A stretch of DNA of 15,074 nt from Acidobacteriota bacterium. GTDB taxonomy: Bacteria > Acidobacteriota > Terriglobia > Terriglobales > Acidobacteriaceae. This document shows, piece after piece, positions 1 through 7,382 of this stretch; within the stretch, counting starts at the first letter, position 1, and every line of letters starts with the position of its first letter. Below the pieces are notes generated by a model, which was not told the DNA's origin, made no database searches, and saw nothing but the letters and a program-made list of their open reading frames with translations. The stretch is taken from the NCBI GenBank assembly GCA_021778815.1, contig JAJYBW010000029.1, forward strand, positions 1-15,074, read 5' to 3'. A program made the translations under genes and the position numbers.

Positions 1-30
1 ACAAAACCGAGTTGTCAGGTTCAGTGGCAT
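1..30 (-). CDS. 5' end of an unidentified gene downstream of dapD (partial)
   Basis: Only the first ten codons or so are in the window. On the minus strand a strong Shine-Dalgarno, GGAGGGA (34-40), is followed at once by two consecutive ATG codons (31-33 and 28-30) and an open frame to the edge reading MPLNLTTRFC. The second ATG has the better spacing to the Shine-Dalgarno (about 5 bases after GGAGG plus GA), so I chose it. The gene would be co-directional with dapD and begins about 170 bp after the dapD stop. The short peptide loosely resembles the N-terminus of M20-family peptidases, which include DapE, the next-but-one enzyme after DapD. Ten residues cannot establish that, so the function is unknown. 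Confidence 0.5.
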   Translation of the reverse strand, partial: MPLNLTTRFC

Positions 31-205
31 CATTCCCTCCGGCGTAATTAGGAAGTTTTTTCAGGGAACTTGCGGGGGACTTCAGGGTACATCACACCGG
101 CGTCGGTTGCACGCTTGGACTGGGTGAGCGAGAGATTTATTTCGCCGGGACGATATTGGCGTCGCCGGAGCGAGGCTGCGGCTCTGAACGTATCGTGGTA
201 CAGCG
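31..205. other. Intergenic region downstream of dapD
   Basis: This stretch separates the dapD stop from the putative gene start at the left edge. I found no convincing intrinsic terminator: there is no GC-rich hairpin followed by a T-run in the direction of transcription. Short open frames cross it on both strands, but they either overlap the dapD 3' end in another frame or lack a ribosome binding site. The only notable element is the GGAGGGA ribosome binding site at 34-40. Confidence 0.5.
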
Positions 206-1051
206 CTATCGCAGCAGCTCTTCCAGTTCCAGCGACAATTCTGTCTTTTCGTCGCGATATTTCACGATGACCGGCGTATAGAGGCTCAGTCCCCACTCCG
301 CAGCTTTGCCGCGAGAGATGGCGCGCGCCCCCGCAACCACCACGGCGTCCTCAGGAATCACCAGAGGGCTGTTCTCGGTGGCCCGCAGAATTTCTCCACG
401 CACAATGTCATACACCGGGGTCGAGCGCGTCAGAATGACACCAGCGCCCAGCACGGCCCTCTTCCGTACCAGCGTGCCTTCATACACGCCGCAATTGCCG
501 CCGACCAGAACATCATCTTCCAGGATGACCGGGCTTGCGTTCACCGGTTCCAGCACGCCGCCAATCTGCGCCGCCGCGCTCAGATGTACATTGCGTCCAA
601 TTTGCGCGCAGGAGCCGACCAGGGCGTGGGAGTCGATCATGGTCCCTTCGTCCACGTATGCGCCGACGTTCACATACATCGGCGGCATGCAGACCACACC
701 CGGCGCCAGGTAAGCGCCGCTGCGAACCGCAGAGCCCCCGGGGACGACGCGGACGCGTCCTTTGGTGGTGAATCGCTGGGCGGGATAAGTATGTTTGTCG
801 ACAAACGATAAGTCTGTCCCGGATTCAACCAACTGGCCGATACGAAATCCCAGCAGAATGCCGCGCTTCACCCACGCATTCACTCGCCAGCCGTGTGGTT
901 GAGTGGGATCGGGCTCGGCGGCACGAATGCTCCCGCTCGTCAGCGCGTCGCGCAGCTCATAAAACGTCGACTCGCTCTCGGCCGCATCACCGGCCTGCGC
1001 GTTATGCTGGAAGGCCGCATCGATGCGGGATGCAAGTGAGGCTTGAGACAC
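206..1051 (-). CDS. dapD: 2,3,4,5-tetrahydropyridine-2,6-dicarboxylate N-succinyltransferase
   Basis: DapD transfers succinyl from succinyl-CoA to tetrahydrodipicolinate, the committing step of the succinylase branch of DAP/lysine synthesis in the cytoplasm. The 281-residue product matches the family's usual length (about 275). An alpha-helical N-terminal domain (about 1-100) is followed by a left-handed beta-helix of hexapeptide repeats (about 105-240). The signature GAYVDEGTMID (130-140) contains the Asp that is catalytic in characterised DapD enzymes, and VGSCAQIGRNVHLS follows at 145-158. The EGTLV segment near 191 carries the second conserved acid. The C-terminus, SLYTPVIVKYRDEKT, is also typical. 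The start is GTG (1049-1051), supported by GGAGG at 1062-1066 with 10-base spacing. The gene lies 62 bp after dapA. Its presence implies the succinylase route rather than the acetylase or direct LL-DAP aminotransferase routes. Confidence 0.96.
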   Translation of the reverse strand: MSQASLASRIDAAFQHNAQAGDAAESESTFYELRDALTSGSIRAAEPDPTQPHGWRVNAWVKRGILLGFRIGQLVESGTDLSFVDKHTYPAQRFTTKGRVRVVPGGSAVRSGAYLAPGVVCMPPMYVNVGAYVDEGTMIDSHALVGSCAQIGRNVHLSAAAQIGGVLEPVNASPVILEDDVLVGGNCGVYEGTLVRKRAVLGAGVILTRSTPVYDIVRGEILRATENSPLVIPEDAVVVAGARAISRGKAAEWGLSLYTPVIVKYRDEKTELSLELEELLR

Positions 1052-1061
1052 AGTTCCACGT

Positions 1062-1066
1062 CCTCC
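1062..1066 (-). promoter_or_regulatory. Shine-Dalgarno of dapD
   Basis: GGAGG on the minus strand lies 10 bases before the GTG at 1049-1051. It supports GTG as the dapD start, because no ATG in the same frame lies nearby with a comparable site. Confidence 0.6.
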
Positions 1067-1113
1067 GGATCGGTTTGATGGATGGATTGCGATGATGGCT
1101 CCGAAACGCCGGG

Positions 1114-2058
1114 CTAGGCGTTCGGACTGGCTGCTGCCGTCACCGCGGTCACAGGCGGCTTTCCTGCCGAAACCGGCTCCAGCAATCCAAGTTCGTGAAC
1201 CAGCTTTTCAAGGTACGCCTTGGTCTTTGGTACTACGGGCAGCATCGGCAGGCGATACTCCTCCTGAATGCGTCCCATCAAAGCCAGAACGCACTTGACC
1301 GGCTGCGGATTCGGCTCAATAAAGTTGCCGATAATCAACGGATAGTATTTGCGATACAGTTGCCGCGCCAGCGTCCAGTCGTGATTCAGCGCCGCGTCCG
1401 TCATGCGCGTCATCTGCGCAGGGATGGCATTTGCCGCAACAGAAATAACCCCCACGCCACCGACGGAAAGGATGGGCAGAGCCAGGTTGTCGTCGCCCGC
1501 GAACACTTTGAAGTGATCGGGCACAGCGTGAACGACTTCTGTAATCTGCTGCAGATTTCCGCTGGACTCCTTGATGCCGACCACGTTAGGAATCTCCGCG
1601 AGGCGTGCCGTCGTCTCCGGCAGCAGATTGATGCCGGTGCGGCTGGGGATGTTGTAGAGCAGCACCTGGAGATGGGTATTCTCCGCAATGGCGCGGAAGT
1701 GGAGGTACTGGCCTTCCTGTGTTGGCTTGGTGTAGTAGGGATTGGCTGTCAGCACTCCGTCAACGCCCGGGATAGCCTGCAGCTTCTTGACGCGATCAAT
1801 GGCCTGCCGAGACGTATTGTGACTGCAGCCAACGAAAATCGGCACGCGACCTTCCGCCGCCTCGACGACCACGCTCACCAGGCGGAGCCATTCCGACTCC
1901 AGCAGGGCGCACGCTTCCCCCGTAGACCCAGTGGGAACAAGGAAGTGGATGCCGCTTTCAATTTGCCAGCGAACCAGGCTCTTCAGGGCTTGCCAATCCA
2001 CATCGCCGTTAGAAAGAAACGGCGTGACCAATGCCGTACCACATCCCGATAGCTCCAT
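1114..2058 (-). CDS. dapA: 4-hydroxy-tetrahydrodipicolinate synthase
   Basis: DapA condenses pyruvate with aspartate semialdehyde, the first step committed to DAP/lysine. It is a class I aldolase-type TIM barrel. The Schiff-base lysine is in GIKESSG (K163), the catalytic tyrosine in LLYNIPSRTG (Y135), and the hydroxyl relay and substrate loop in PTGSTGE (42-48, Ser-Thr where many homologues have Thr-Thr) and NPYYTK (106-111). The product has 314 residues, about 20 longer than the E. coli enzyme. Most of the excess is an Ala/Val/Pro-rich C-terminal tail after about residue 295. The start at 2058 gives the expected N-terminus (GCGTALVTPF), but no clear Shine-Dalgarno precedes it. dapA follows dapB after 102 bp, the widest gap inside the lysine block. 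Confidence 0.97.
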   Translation of the reverse strand: MELSGCGTALVTPFLSNGDVDWQALKSLVRWQIESGIHFLVPTGSTGEACALLESEWLRLVSVVVEAAEGRVPIFVGCSHNTSRQAIDRVKKLQAIPGVDGVLTANPYYTKPTQEGQYLHFRAIAENTHLQVLLYNIPSRTGINLLPETTARLAEIPNVVGIKESSGNLQQITEVVHAVPDHFKVFAGDDNLALPILSVGGVGVISVAANAIPAQMTRMTDAALNHDWTLARQLYRKYYPLIIGNFIEPNPQPVKCVLALMGRIQEEYRLPMLPVVPKTKAYLEKLVHELGLLEPVSAGKPPVTAVTAAASPNA

Positions 2059-2160
2059 ATCTTCGAAGTCTACAACGAAGATGCAACCGGATACATCGTT
2101 CGCAAGAAAACGTTGTGAATAATCGGGACGCTATGATTGCGCAATGACCGGCGAGAAAGC

Positions 2161-2847
2161 TTAGGAGAGGATCTGCGGAAATACATCTTGAAAATCGAAG
2201 GAGCCCCTGCGGGTGGCCAGCCATTCCGCGCCGCGAACTGCTCCATAGGCAAAGCTGCGCCGCGACAGCGCTTGATGCTCCACGACGATTCGCTCATTGT
2301 CGGAGCTGACTTCCAACCGATGCGTTCCGATTGCATCCTTCACTCGGTGTGCATCGATCGTGGCCGAGGCTCCATACGCCGTCGCCTCCAAAACTTTCTG
2401 CAGGGTCAGCGCGGTGCCGGAAGGAGAATCGAGCTTCTCGGTGTGGTGGGTCTCCTCGATCTTGAACTGATAGCCACCCGCCTGATTCCCCAGCAGTTTC
2501 GCCAATTGATACAGCAATTGAACGCCGAAAGAAAAATTTGTGGAGTAGAGAAGTCCCGCATTCTTGCGCGCAGTCAGAGCTCGCATGTCTTCCAGGTGCT
2601 GGTACCAGCCGGTTGTGCCCACCACGACTTTGGCGCCATTGGCCAGACAGGCGCGAAGGTTCTTAACGACAGCCTCTGGCGTTGTGAAATCGATGAGGAC
2701 ATCGAACGAGGCCAAGTTGGGCGCGGTGAGCGAGCCGGCATCCCTGTTTTCTTTTTCTTCCAGCGTCTGCACGCTGTGACCGCGTTCGCGCGCGATCTCC
2801 GTGACCACTCGTCCTGTTTTCCCTTGACCGATGATCAGCATGCGCAT
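2161..2847 (-). CDS. dapB: 4-hydroxy-tetrahydrodipicolinate reductase (short form)
   Basis: DapB reduces the DapA product to tetrahydrodipicolinate with NAD(P)H. The 228-residue protein is clearly shorter than the roughly 270-residue E. coli enzyme, yet it carries the diagnostic parts. These are an N-terminal Rossmann motif GQGKTGR (7-13), IDFTTPEAV (52-60), VVGTTGW (75-81), and the catalytic/substrate segment ETHHTEKLDSPSGTA (132-146) with H134, H135 and K138. The glycine-rich loop differs from the common GxxGRMG form but resembles that of other short DapB proteins. The start at 2847 is set by AGGAG (2856-2860) with 8-base spacing. That site lies within the end of lysC, and only 4 bases separate the two reading frames, which suggests translational coupling. 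The length looks like a short subfamily rather than a truncation, because both ends of the fold are present. Confidence 0.95.
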   Translation of the reverse strand: MRMLIIGQGKTGRVVTEIARERGHSVQTLEEKENRDAGSLTAPNLASFDVLIDFTTPEAVVKNLRACLANGAKVVVGTTGWYQHLEDMRALTARKNAGLLYSTNFSFGVQLLYQLAKLLGNQAGGYQFKIEETHHTEKLDSPSGTALTLQKVLEATAYGASATIDAHRVKDAIGTHRLEVSSDNERIVVEHQALSRRSFAYGAVRGAEWLATRRGSFDFQDVFPQILS

Positions 2848-2851
2848 GACA

Positions 2852-4312
2852 CTAGCTCCTTTTCGCGGCGACAGCGGGAGGTGTGGAAACGTCGGCCAAT
2901 GGCTGGCGTGCTTCCACGTCGAAAATCTCCGGGTCGGGATCCTGGAAAAAATGCTGGTGCAGCGATCGAACTGCCTCTTCCACGTCGTCTTCTTCGATCA
3001 TAAAACTCATGTTGATCTCCGACGCGCCCTGCGAAATCATCCTGACGTTGACGTGACGGATGGCAGTGAATACCTGCGCGGCAATCCCTCGCTGGCCGCG
3101 AATATTCTCGCCGACCATGCAGATCAGAGCCTTGCGGCCTTCATACTTCACATCAGCCAGCTGGCTCAGGTCGGCCGCGATCGCCGGCAGCCGATCGTTC
3201 GAATCCACGGAAAGGGAGACGCTCACCTCCGAGGTCGAAACCATATCGACGGCGCATTTATGTTTGTCGAACACATCGAAAATCGCTTTCAGATAACCAT
3301 GCGTCATCAACATGCGGCTGGCGACAACGTCGATGATGGTGAGCTTGCGCTTGATCGCGATCGATTTGAACGGCGTGCGTGAATGTCGCGCGATGGCGGT
3401 GATCTGCGTGCCCGGATTGCTGGGGTCTTTCGAGTTCAGCACCCACACCGGAATATTTTTTTGCACCGCAGGAAGAATCGTGGCCGGGTGCAACACCTTC
3501 GCTCCAAAATAGGCTAGCTCCGACGCTTCTTCAAAGCTGATCGTCTTGACTCGCAGCGCATCGGAGCACACGCGCGGATCGGTGGTCATAATGCCGTTCA
3601 CGTCCGTCCAGATTTCGATGGAGTGTGCGTTCAATCCGCGTCCGATGAGCGCGCCGGTAAAATCCGATCCTCCGCGGCCCAGTGTCGTCGTGACGCCTTT
3701 TTCAGTGGCGCCGATAAAGCCGCCGAGCACGGGAACATGTCCCTTTTCGAGCAGAGGTAGAACATGCTGACGCAGTTGGTGCTCAATCTTTTCTTCCAGC
3801 GGCGTCGCCTTGCCGTGGTCGCCGTTGGTCACAATGCAGGTGCGCGCGTCGACGTGGATTCCGTTCAGGCTGGATTGCGCGTAGAGCGCGCCGATCATGT
3901 GGCTCGACAACCGTTCCCCGTAGGAGGCGACCAGATCGGTGGTGCGTGGCGTCAGCTCCTGCACCGCAGCCAGGCCGCGAAGCAAATCGTCGAGCGCCTC
4001 GAACTGCTCCTCCATCCACGCGTGGGCCGACGCGATGGAAGCTCCAGTCAATAACGCGGACACTGCATCGAGATGGCGGTTTCGCAGGCGGGAACTAATG
4101 GCAAGCGCGCCGGTACGGTCCCCGCGCTCTGCGGCTGCTGCGGCGGCCAGCAATTGATCGGTCACCTTAGCCATGGCACTCACCACGACCACCGGTGTGA
4201 GTCCGCGCGCACGGCGGCTTTCGACAATTTCCGCGGTGCGGGCAATCGCTGCCGGGCTCTCAACCGAGGTACCGCCGAACTTCATCACAACGATTTTCAT
4301 CGCGCCACTCAT
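2852..4312 (-). CDS. lysC: Aspartate kinase (monofunctional, lysine-sensitive type)
   Basis: LysC phosphorylates aspartate, opening the aspartate-family pathway. The 486-residue protein has an amino-acid kinase domain (about 5-300) with KFGGTSV (11-17), GERLSS (132-137), GFIGATEKGVTTTLGRGGSD (198-217) and the segment WTDVNGIMTTDPR (235-247). Two C-terminal ACT domains follow at about 322-385 and 393-456. The first ACT domain carries STSEVSVSLSVD (359-370), close to the lysine-binding region of E. coli LysC, so feedback inhibition by lysine is a reasonable inference. No homoserine dehydrogenase domain is present. The ATG at 4310-4312 overlaps the asd TGA in an ATGA junction, with GGAAG just upstream. 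A second in-frame ATG four codons later is possible. dapB follows after 4 bases. Confidence 0.97.
   Translation of the reverse strand: MSGAMKIVVMKFGGTSVESPAAIARTAEIVESRRARGLTPVVVVSAMAKVTDQLLAAAAAAERGDRTGALAISSRLRNRHLDAVSALLTGASIASAHAWMEEQFEALDDLLRGLAAVQELTPRTTDLVASYGERLSSHMIGALYAQSSLNGIHVDARTCIVTNGDHGKATPLEEKIEHQLRQHVLPLLEKGHVPVLGGFIGATEKGVTTTLGRGGSDFTGALIGRGLNAHSIEIWTDVNGIMTTDPRVCSDALRVKTISFEEASELAYFGAKVLHPATILPAVQKNIPVWVLNSKDPSNPGTQITAIARHSRTPFKSIAIKRKLTIIDVVASRMLMTHGYLKAIFDVFDKHKCAVDMVSTSEVSVSLSVDSNDRLPAIAADLSQLADVKYEGRKALICMVGENIRGQRGIAAQVFTAIRHVNVRMISQGASEINMSFMIEEDDVEEAVRSLHQHFFQDPDPEIFDVEARQPLADVSTPPAVAAKRS
2856..2860 (-). promoter_or_regulatory. Shine-Dalgarno of dapB inside the lysC 3' end
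   Basis: AGGAG on the minus strand lies in the final codons of lysC, 8 bases before the dapB ATG. It fixes the dapB start and suggests that dapB translation is coupled to lysC translation. Confidence 0.6.
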
Positions 4313-5403
4313 GGCTTCCGTCCAGACGGCAGTAGTTTGCCCTGCGACGCAAGCAGTTCCGCATTCAACAGCGCGGCGCCCGCCGCCCCGCGAATTGTGT
4401 TGTGCGACAGCACGGTAAACTTCCAGTCCAGCAGGGAACAGGGCCGCAACCGGCCCACTGTCGCTGCCATGCCGCGTCCACGCATGCGATCCAGGCGAGG
4501 CTGGGGGCGATCTTCCGCGGGATTGAACTCCACCGGCTGATCCGGTGCGGTGGGAAGATTCTGTCCGCGGAGCGGCTGAAATTCTCTCCAGGCTGCAAGG
4601 ATTTCTTCGCGGCTTGGCTTGCTGGCCAGCTCGATGCTGACGCTTTCCGTGTGGCCATCTTCCACCGCGACGCGATTGCAGTGGGCGCTCACTTTCGCGT
4701 CCAGCAGCGTGACCCGGGAATTTTCTAGCTTTCCAAGCAAACGACTCGTCTCAGCTTCCAGCTTCTCTTCTTCGTTCTTGATGAAGGGGACTACGTTGCC
4801 CAGAATGTCGAGCGATGGAACGCCCGGATAGCCGGCGCCGCTGATCGCCTGCATGGTGCTGACAAACACGGAACGCAGACCGAAGCGCTCTGCCAGAGGC
4901 TTCAAGGCCATCACCAGTCCAATCGCGGAACAATTGGGATTGGTCACGATGTAGCCGCGCTTCTGACCGCTCTTGGTCGCGCCATTCCAGTTCTGTTGCG
5001 GAATCAGCGCCAGATGGTCCGCGTTCACCTCTGGAATTACCAGCGGCACGTCCGCTTGCATACGAAAGGCGCTGGAATTCGAAATGACAGCGCAACCGGC
5101 GGCCGCGAATTTCGGCTCCAGGTCGCGGGCGATATCAGTGTCAAGCGCGGCGAAAATAATTTCGGGAACGCCCTCCGGATTCTGTTCCGGAGTCGCGGGC
5201 GAAACCGGCAGCTTTGCTATCGAAGCAGGAATCGGAGTGTCCAGCTTCCAGCGCACTGCGTCTTCGTACAGTTTGCCGCTCGAGCGATCACTGGCGGCCA
5301 GCCACGTCACCTGGAACCACGGATGGTTCTCCAGGAGCTGGATGAAACGTTGGCCGACCATCCCGGTCGCACCCAGAATGCCTATTTTGTATGGAGTCTG
5401 CAT
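4309..5403 (-). CDS. asd: Aspartate-semialdehyde dehydrogenase, archaeal/fungal-type
   Basis: Asd reduces aspartyl phosphate (the LysC product) to aspartate semialdehyde with NADPH, feeding DapA and the threonine/methionine branch. The 364-residue product has a nucleotide-binding loop GILGATGMVGQ (8-18). The catalytic cysteine is in NPNCSA (C158) and the acid/base histidine in SAHCNRVAVEDGHTE (H241). QAISGAGYPG (185-194) and the NRVAVEDGHTE wording fit the branch that includes archaeal and yeast enzymes better than the E. coli-type branch. The C-terminus HNTIRGAAGAALLNAELL is also typical. The start at 5403 precedes the expected beta strand directly. No Shine-Dalgarno is visible, but a candidate extended -10 lies just upstream. 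It overlaps lysC by 4 bases, so both are surely on one transcript. Confidence 0.96.
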   Translation of the reverse strand: MQTPYKIGILGATGMVGQRFIQLLENHPWFQVTWLAASDRSSGKLYEDAVRWKLDTPIPASIAKLPVSPATPEQNPEGVPEIIFAALDTDIARDLEPKFAAAGCAVISNSSAFRMQADVPLVIPEVNADHLALIPQQNWNGATKSGQKRGYIVTNPNCSAIGLVMALKPLAERFGLRSVFVSTMQAISGAGYPGVPSLDILGNVVPFIKNEEEKLEAETSRLLGKLENSRVTLLDAKVSAHCNRVAVEDGHTESVSIELASKPSREEILAAWREFQPLRGQNLPTAPDQPVEFNPAEDRPQPRLDRMRGRGMAATVGRLRPCSLLDWKFTVLSHNTIRGAAGAALLNAELLASQGKLLPSGRKP

Positions 5404-5421
5404 GGAGAAGTAATTATTTCA

Positions 5422-5430
5422 TTTATAGCA
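5422..5430 (-). promoter_or_regulatory. Candidate extended -10 promoter for asd
   Basis: On the minus strand TGCTATAAA matches an extended -10 element (TGn plus a TATAAT-like hexamer). It ends 18 bases before the asd ATG, so a transcript from it would have a leader of only about 10 bases, consistent with the lack of a Shine-Dalgarno there. No good -35 is seen. The gap is AT-rich compared with its surroundings. This could be a chance match, and asd could instead be read from upstream genes. Confidence 0.3.
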
Positions 5431-5450
5431 GCCAAGTGCGCGTTGATGCA

Positions 5451-6269
5451 TCACTTGCTGAACGCAAAATTCGCTGTCGACGCTTGCTGGCTTTGGATTG
5501 TGATCTGTTGCGATTGAGTTCCCAGCTTCTCGTGGATAGCGACCAGCGTGTACGTGCCAGGAGGCAGGCCTCGAATCTCATAGGTTCCATCCGCATTTGA
5601 AACTGCGAAAAATGGATTCTCGACGGCGTTCAGGAATCCTTCCATCCAGGGATGATTGTTGCAGCGAGCGGGAATCATCAGGCCGGTATTGCGAAAAATA
5701 TGTTGCTCGGTGCCCGCCATCGGCGCCTGGGAAATGTCGAATCCGGAGCTGTCGTCGCTTCCCGGCGGAACAACATGGATGTTGTGCATGGTTCGATCGC
5801 TGTTGCGAAACTCGACCGGCTGCCCGACCATCGCCCCGATGACATGGGGAACGTAGCGACAGCCTCTCTGGTCCAGCACCACAGGCGTTTTGGTAGGCAT
5901 ATAAATCCGATTGCCCAGGCCATCTTTGACATACACAAAAACATTTGCGAGCCGGCCATCATGAATGACGTATTGCTCGGTCAGATTTGGATTCTTGGAA
6001 ACCGCGCTACAGGCAGGGTCCTGCGCCATATCAATCACAATCGGGGTGGGTGCTTTGCCATTGAACTTGATCGTCCCGGTGACGGAGCCTGCTGTTGCTG
6101 GATCGATCTGCGCATTGGCAGCCGGGGTTGCAGATGAGGCGGCGTTTCCGGTCGCAGACGGATTCGCCCGGCTGTGCTGATTGCAGCCCGCAAGCGCCAG
6201 CGCGACCAGTGGAATGGCCCAGAGTCCGACTCGCGCATAGTTTTTTCCCAGCATGCTGAATGACCTCAT
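5451..6269 (-). CDS. Cupredoxin-like lipoprotein with C-terminal carboxypeptidase-regulatory-like region
   Basis: The 272-residue product starts with a lipoprotein signal: a basic N-region, a hydrophobic run (about 15-28) and a lipobox ending LALAGC with C29 as lipidation site. It should be anchored in a membrane outside the cytoplasm. A Ser/Ala/Pro-rich linker (30-60) leads into a beta-rich domain. This ends with MHNIHVV (161-167) and CNNHPWM (203-209), giving His162, Cys203, His206 and Met209 in the order of a type 1 copper site. The Cys-x2-His-x2-Met loop is as short as in amicyanin. Residues 222-255 (ADGTYEIRGLPPGTYTLVAIHE) look like a carboxypeptidase-regulatory-like beta-sandwich. The likely role is electron transfer or copper binding, but no partner is visible. 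A start at ATG 6252-6254 is also plausible because AGAGG touches the first ATG, while GAGG lies 9 bases before the second. Confidence 0.8.
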   Translation of the reverse strand: MRSFSMLGKNYARVGLWAIPLVALALAGCNQHSRANPSATGNAASSATPAANAQIDPATAGSVTGTIKFNGKAPTPIVIDMAQDPACSAVSKNPNLTEQYVIHDGRLANVFVYVKDGLGNRIYMPTKTPVVLDQRGCRYVPHVIGAMVGQPVEFRNSDRTMHNIHVVPPGSDDSSGFDISQAPMAGTEQHIFRNTGLMIPARCNNHPWMEGFLNAVENPFFAVSNADGTYEIRGLPPGTYTLVAIHEKLGTQSQQITIQSQQASTANFAFSK

Positions 6270-6302
6270 CCTCTGTTGCGGAACCGGAAATAATTTGTGG
6301 GG

Positions 6303-7328
6303 CTAGCCGGCCAGCGCCGCAATTACCGCATCGCCAAATTCGTTCGTTCCAGCCGTACCGCCCACATCGCGCGTCAGCGATTGTTTCGATTCATAGACCT
6401 GTTCAATCGCCCGATGAACACGGTCCGCAGCTTCCGCCTCGTCGATGTGACGCAGCATCAGCACTGCCGATTGCAGCAGCGCGGTGGGATTGGCGATATT
6501 CTTGCCGGCGATATCTGGGGCGGATCCGTGGACGGCTTCGAAGATAGCGCAGTCCGTGCCCAGGTTGGCTCCTGGAACCAGGCCGAGGCCGCCGACAAAT
6601 GCAGCGCACAAATCGCTGATGATGTCGCCATACAGATTTTCCAGCAACAGCATGTCGTACTGGAAAGGATTCGTCACCAACTGCATGCAGGTGTTGTCGA
6701 CCAGATGTTCCCCATAGATCACGTCCGGGTATTTCTTGGCGACGTTGCGAGCGCATTTAAGAAACAGGCCGTCGGACATCTTCATGATGTTGGCCTTATG
6801 AACGGCGTGAATTTTCTTGCGGTGTTGCTTGCGAGCGTACGCAAAAGCAAACTCTGCGATCCGGGTAGAGGCCTTCTCCGTGATGATTTTGATGGACTCG
6901 ACCACGCCCGGTACCACTTCATGCTCGATGCCGACGTATTCGCCTTCTGTATTTTCTCGAATGATGATGAGATCCACCCCGGGGTAATGGGTGGGCAGCC
7001 CTGGAAGATTCTGAATGGGACGAAAATTTGCGTATAGCTCAAAGTGCTTGCGCAGAATTACATTGATGGACGAAAAGCCGCCGCCAATCGGCGTTGTGAC
7101 AGGTCCCTTCAACGCGACACGATTGTGCTCGATCGACTGATACAGTTCACTTGGAATGTATTCCTGGTATCGTTCGTAAGCTTCCGCACCGGCCAAATGT
7201 TCTTCCCACTGAAACTTCACCCCTGTGGCTTCCAGAATTCGAACCACGACACGAGTAATCTCCGGACCAATGCCATCGCCGGGAATCAGAGTAATCCTGT
7301 GCTCGGTTGCGGTCGATTGTGCAGTCAT
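6303..7328 (-). CDS. icd: Isocitrate dehydrogenase, NAD-dependent type
   Basis: This is a beta-decarboxylating dehydrogenase acting on isocitrate in the TCA cycle. The 341-residue protein has IPGDGIGPE (15-23) and a substrate loop with S87, N89 and R93 in SSINVILR, followed by LYANFRP (98-104, R103). It also has R124, Y131 in EGEYVGIEH, K178 in HKANIMKMSDG, D211, and D235 and D239 in YGDIISDL, all matching the catalytic and metal ligands of isocitrate dehydrogenase. The nucleotide loop AVHGSAPDIAGKNIANPTA (265-283) keeps Asp-Ile where NADP enzymes such as E. coli Icd have Lys-Tyr, so NAD is the likely cofactor. 3-Isopropylmalate or homoisocitrate dehydrogenase is the alternative, but the Ser-x-Asn pair favours isocitrate. 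GGGAG (7339-7343) lies 10 bases before the start. It sits between nrdR and the cupredoxin gene. Confidence 0.9.
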   Translation of the reverse strand: MTAQSTATEHRITLIPGDGIGPEITRVVVRILEATGVKFQWEEHLAGAEAYERYQEYIPSELYQSIEHNRVALKGPVTTPIGGGFSSINVILRKHFELYANFRPIQNLPGLPTHYPGVDLIIIRENTEGEYVGIEHEVVPGVVESIKIITEKASTRIAEFAFAYARKQHRKKIHAVHKANIMKMSDGLFLKCARNVAKKYPDVIYGEHLVDNTCMQLVTNPFQYDMLLLENLYGDIISDLCAAFVGGLGLVPGANLGTDCAIFEAVHGSAPDIAGKNIANPTALLQSAVLMLRHIDEAEAADRVHRAIEQVYESKQSLTRDVGGTAGTNEFGDAVIAALAG

Positions 7329-7382
7329 GTAATTTTTTCTCCCAGGTATTTTGTCTCAAGCGATGGAGTGTGTTCGATTCGA

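Noticed and set aside
48..296. 82-residue minus-strand open frame overlapping the dapD 3' end
   Set aside because: It begins inside dapD in another frame, has no ribosome binding site, and the peptide shows no recognisable fold or low-complexity signal.
2059..2082. 7-bp inverted repeat (ATCTTCG / CGAAGAT, 10-base spacer) just before the dapA ATG
   Set aside because: A dyad of this length is expected about once in the combined intergenic sequence by chance, and no known regulator site matches. It might still fold over the start region, but I cannot support it.
5404..5450. Lysine riboswitch or attenuator ahead of the asd-lysC genes
   Set aside because: The gap is only 47 bases, far too short for an L-box, and no hairpin with a T-run is present. 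The 102-base dapB/dapA gap also lacks such structure.
6303..7328. 3-Isopropylmalate dehydrogenase (leuB)
   Set aside because: The substrate loop has the Ser-x-Asn pair and the LYANFRP context of isocitrate dehydrogenase, and no leucine pathway gene is nearby.
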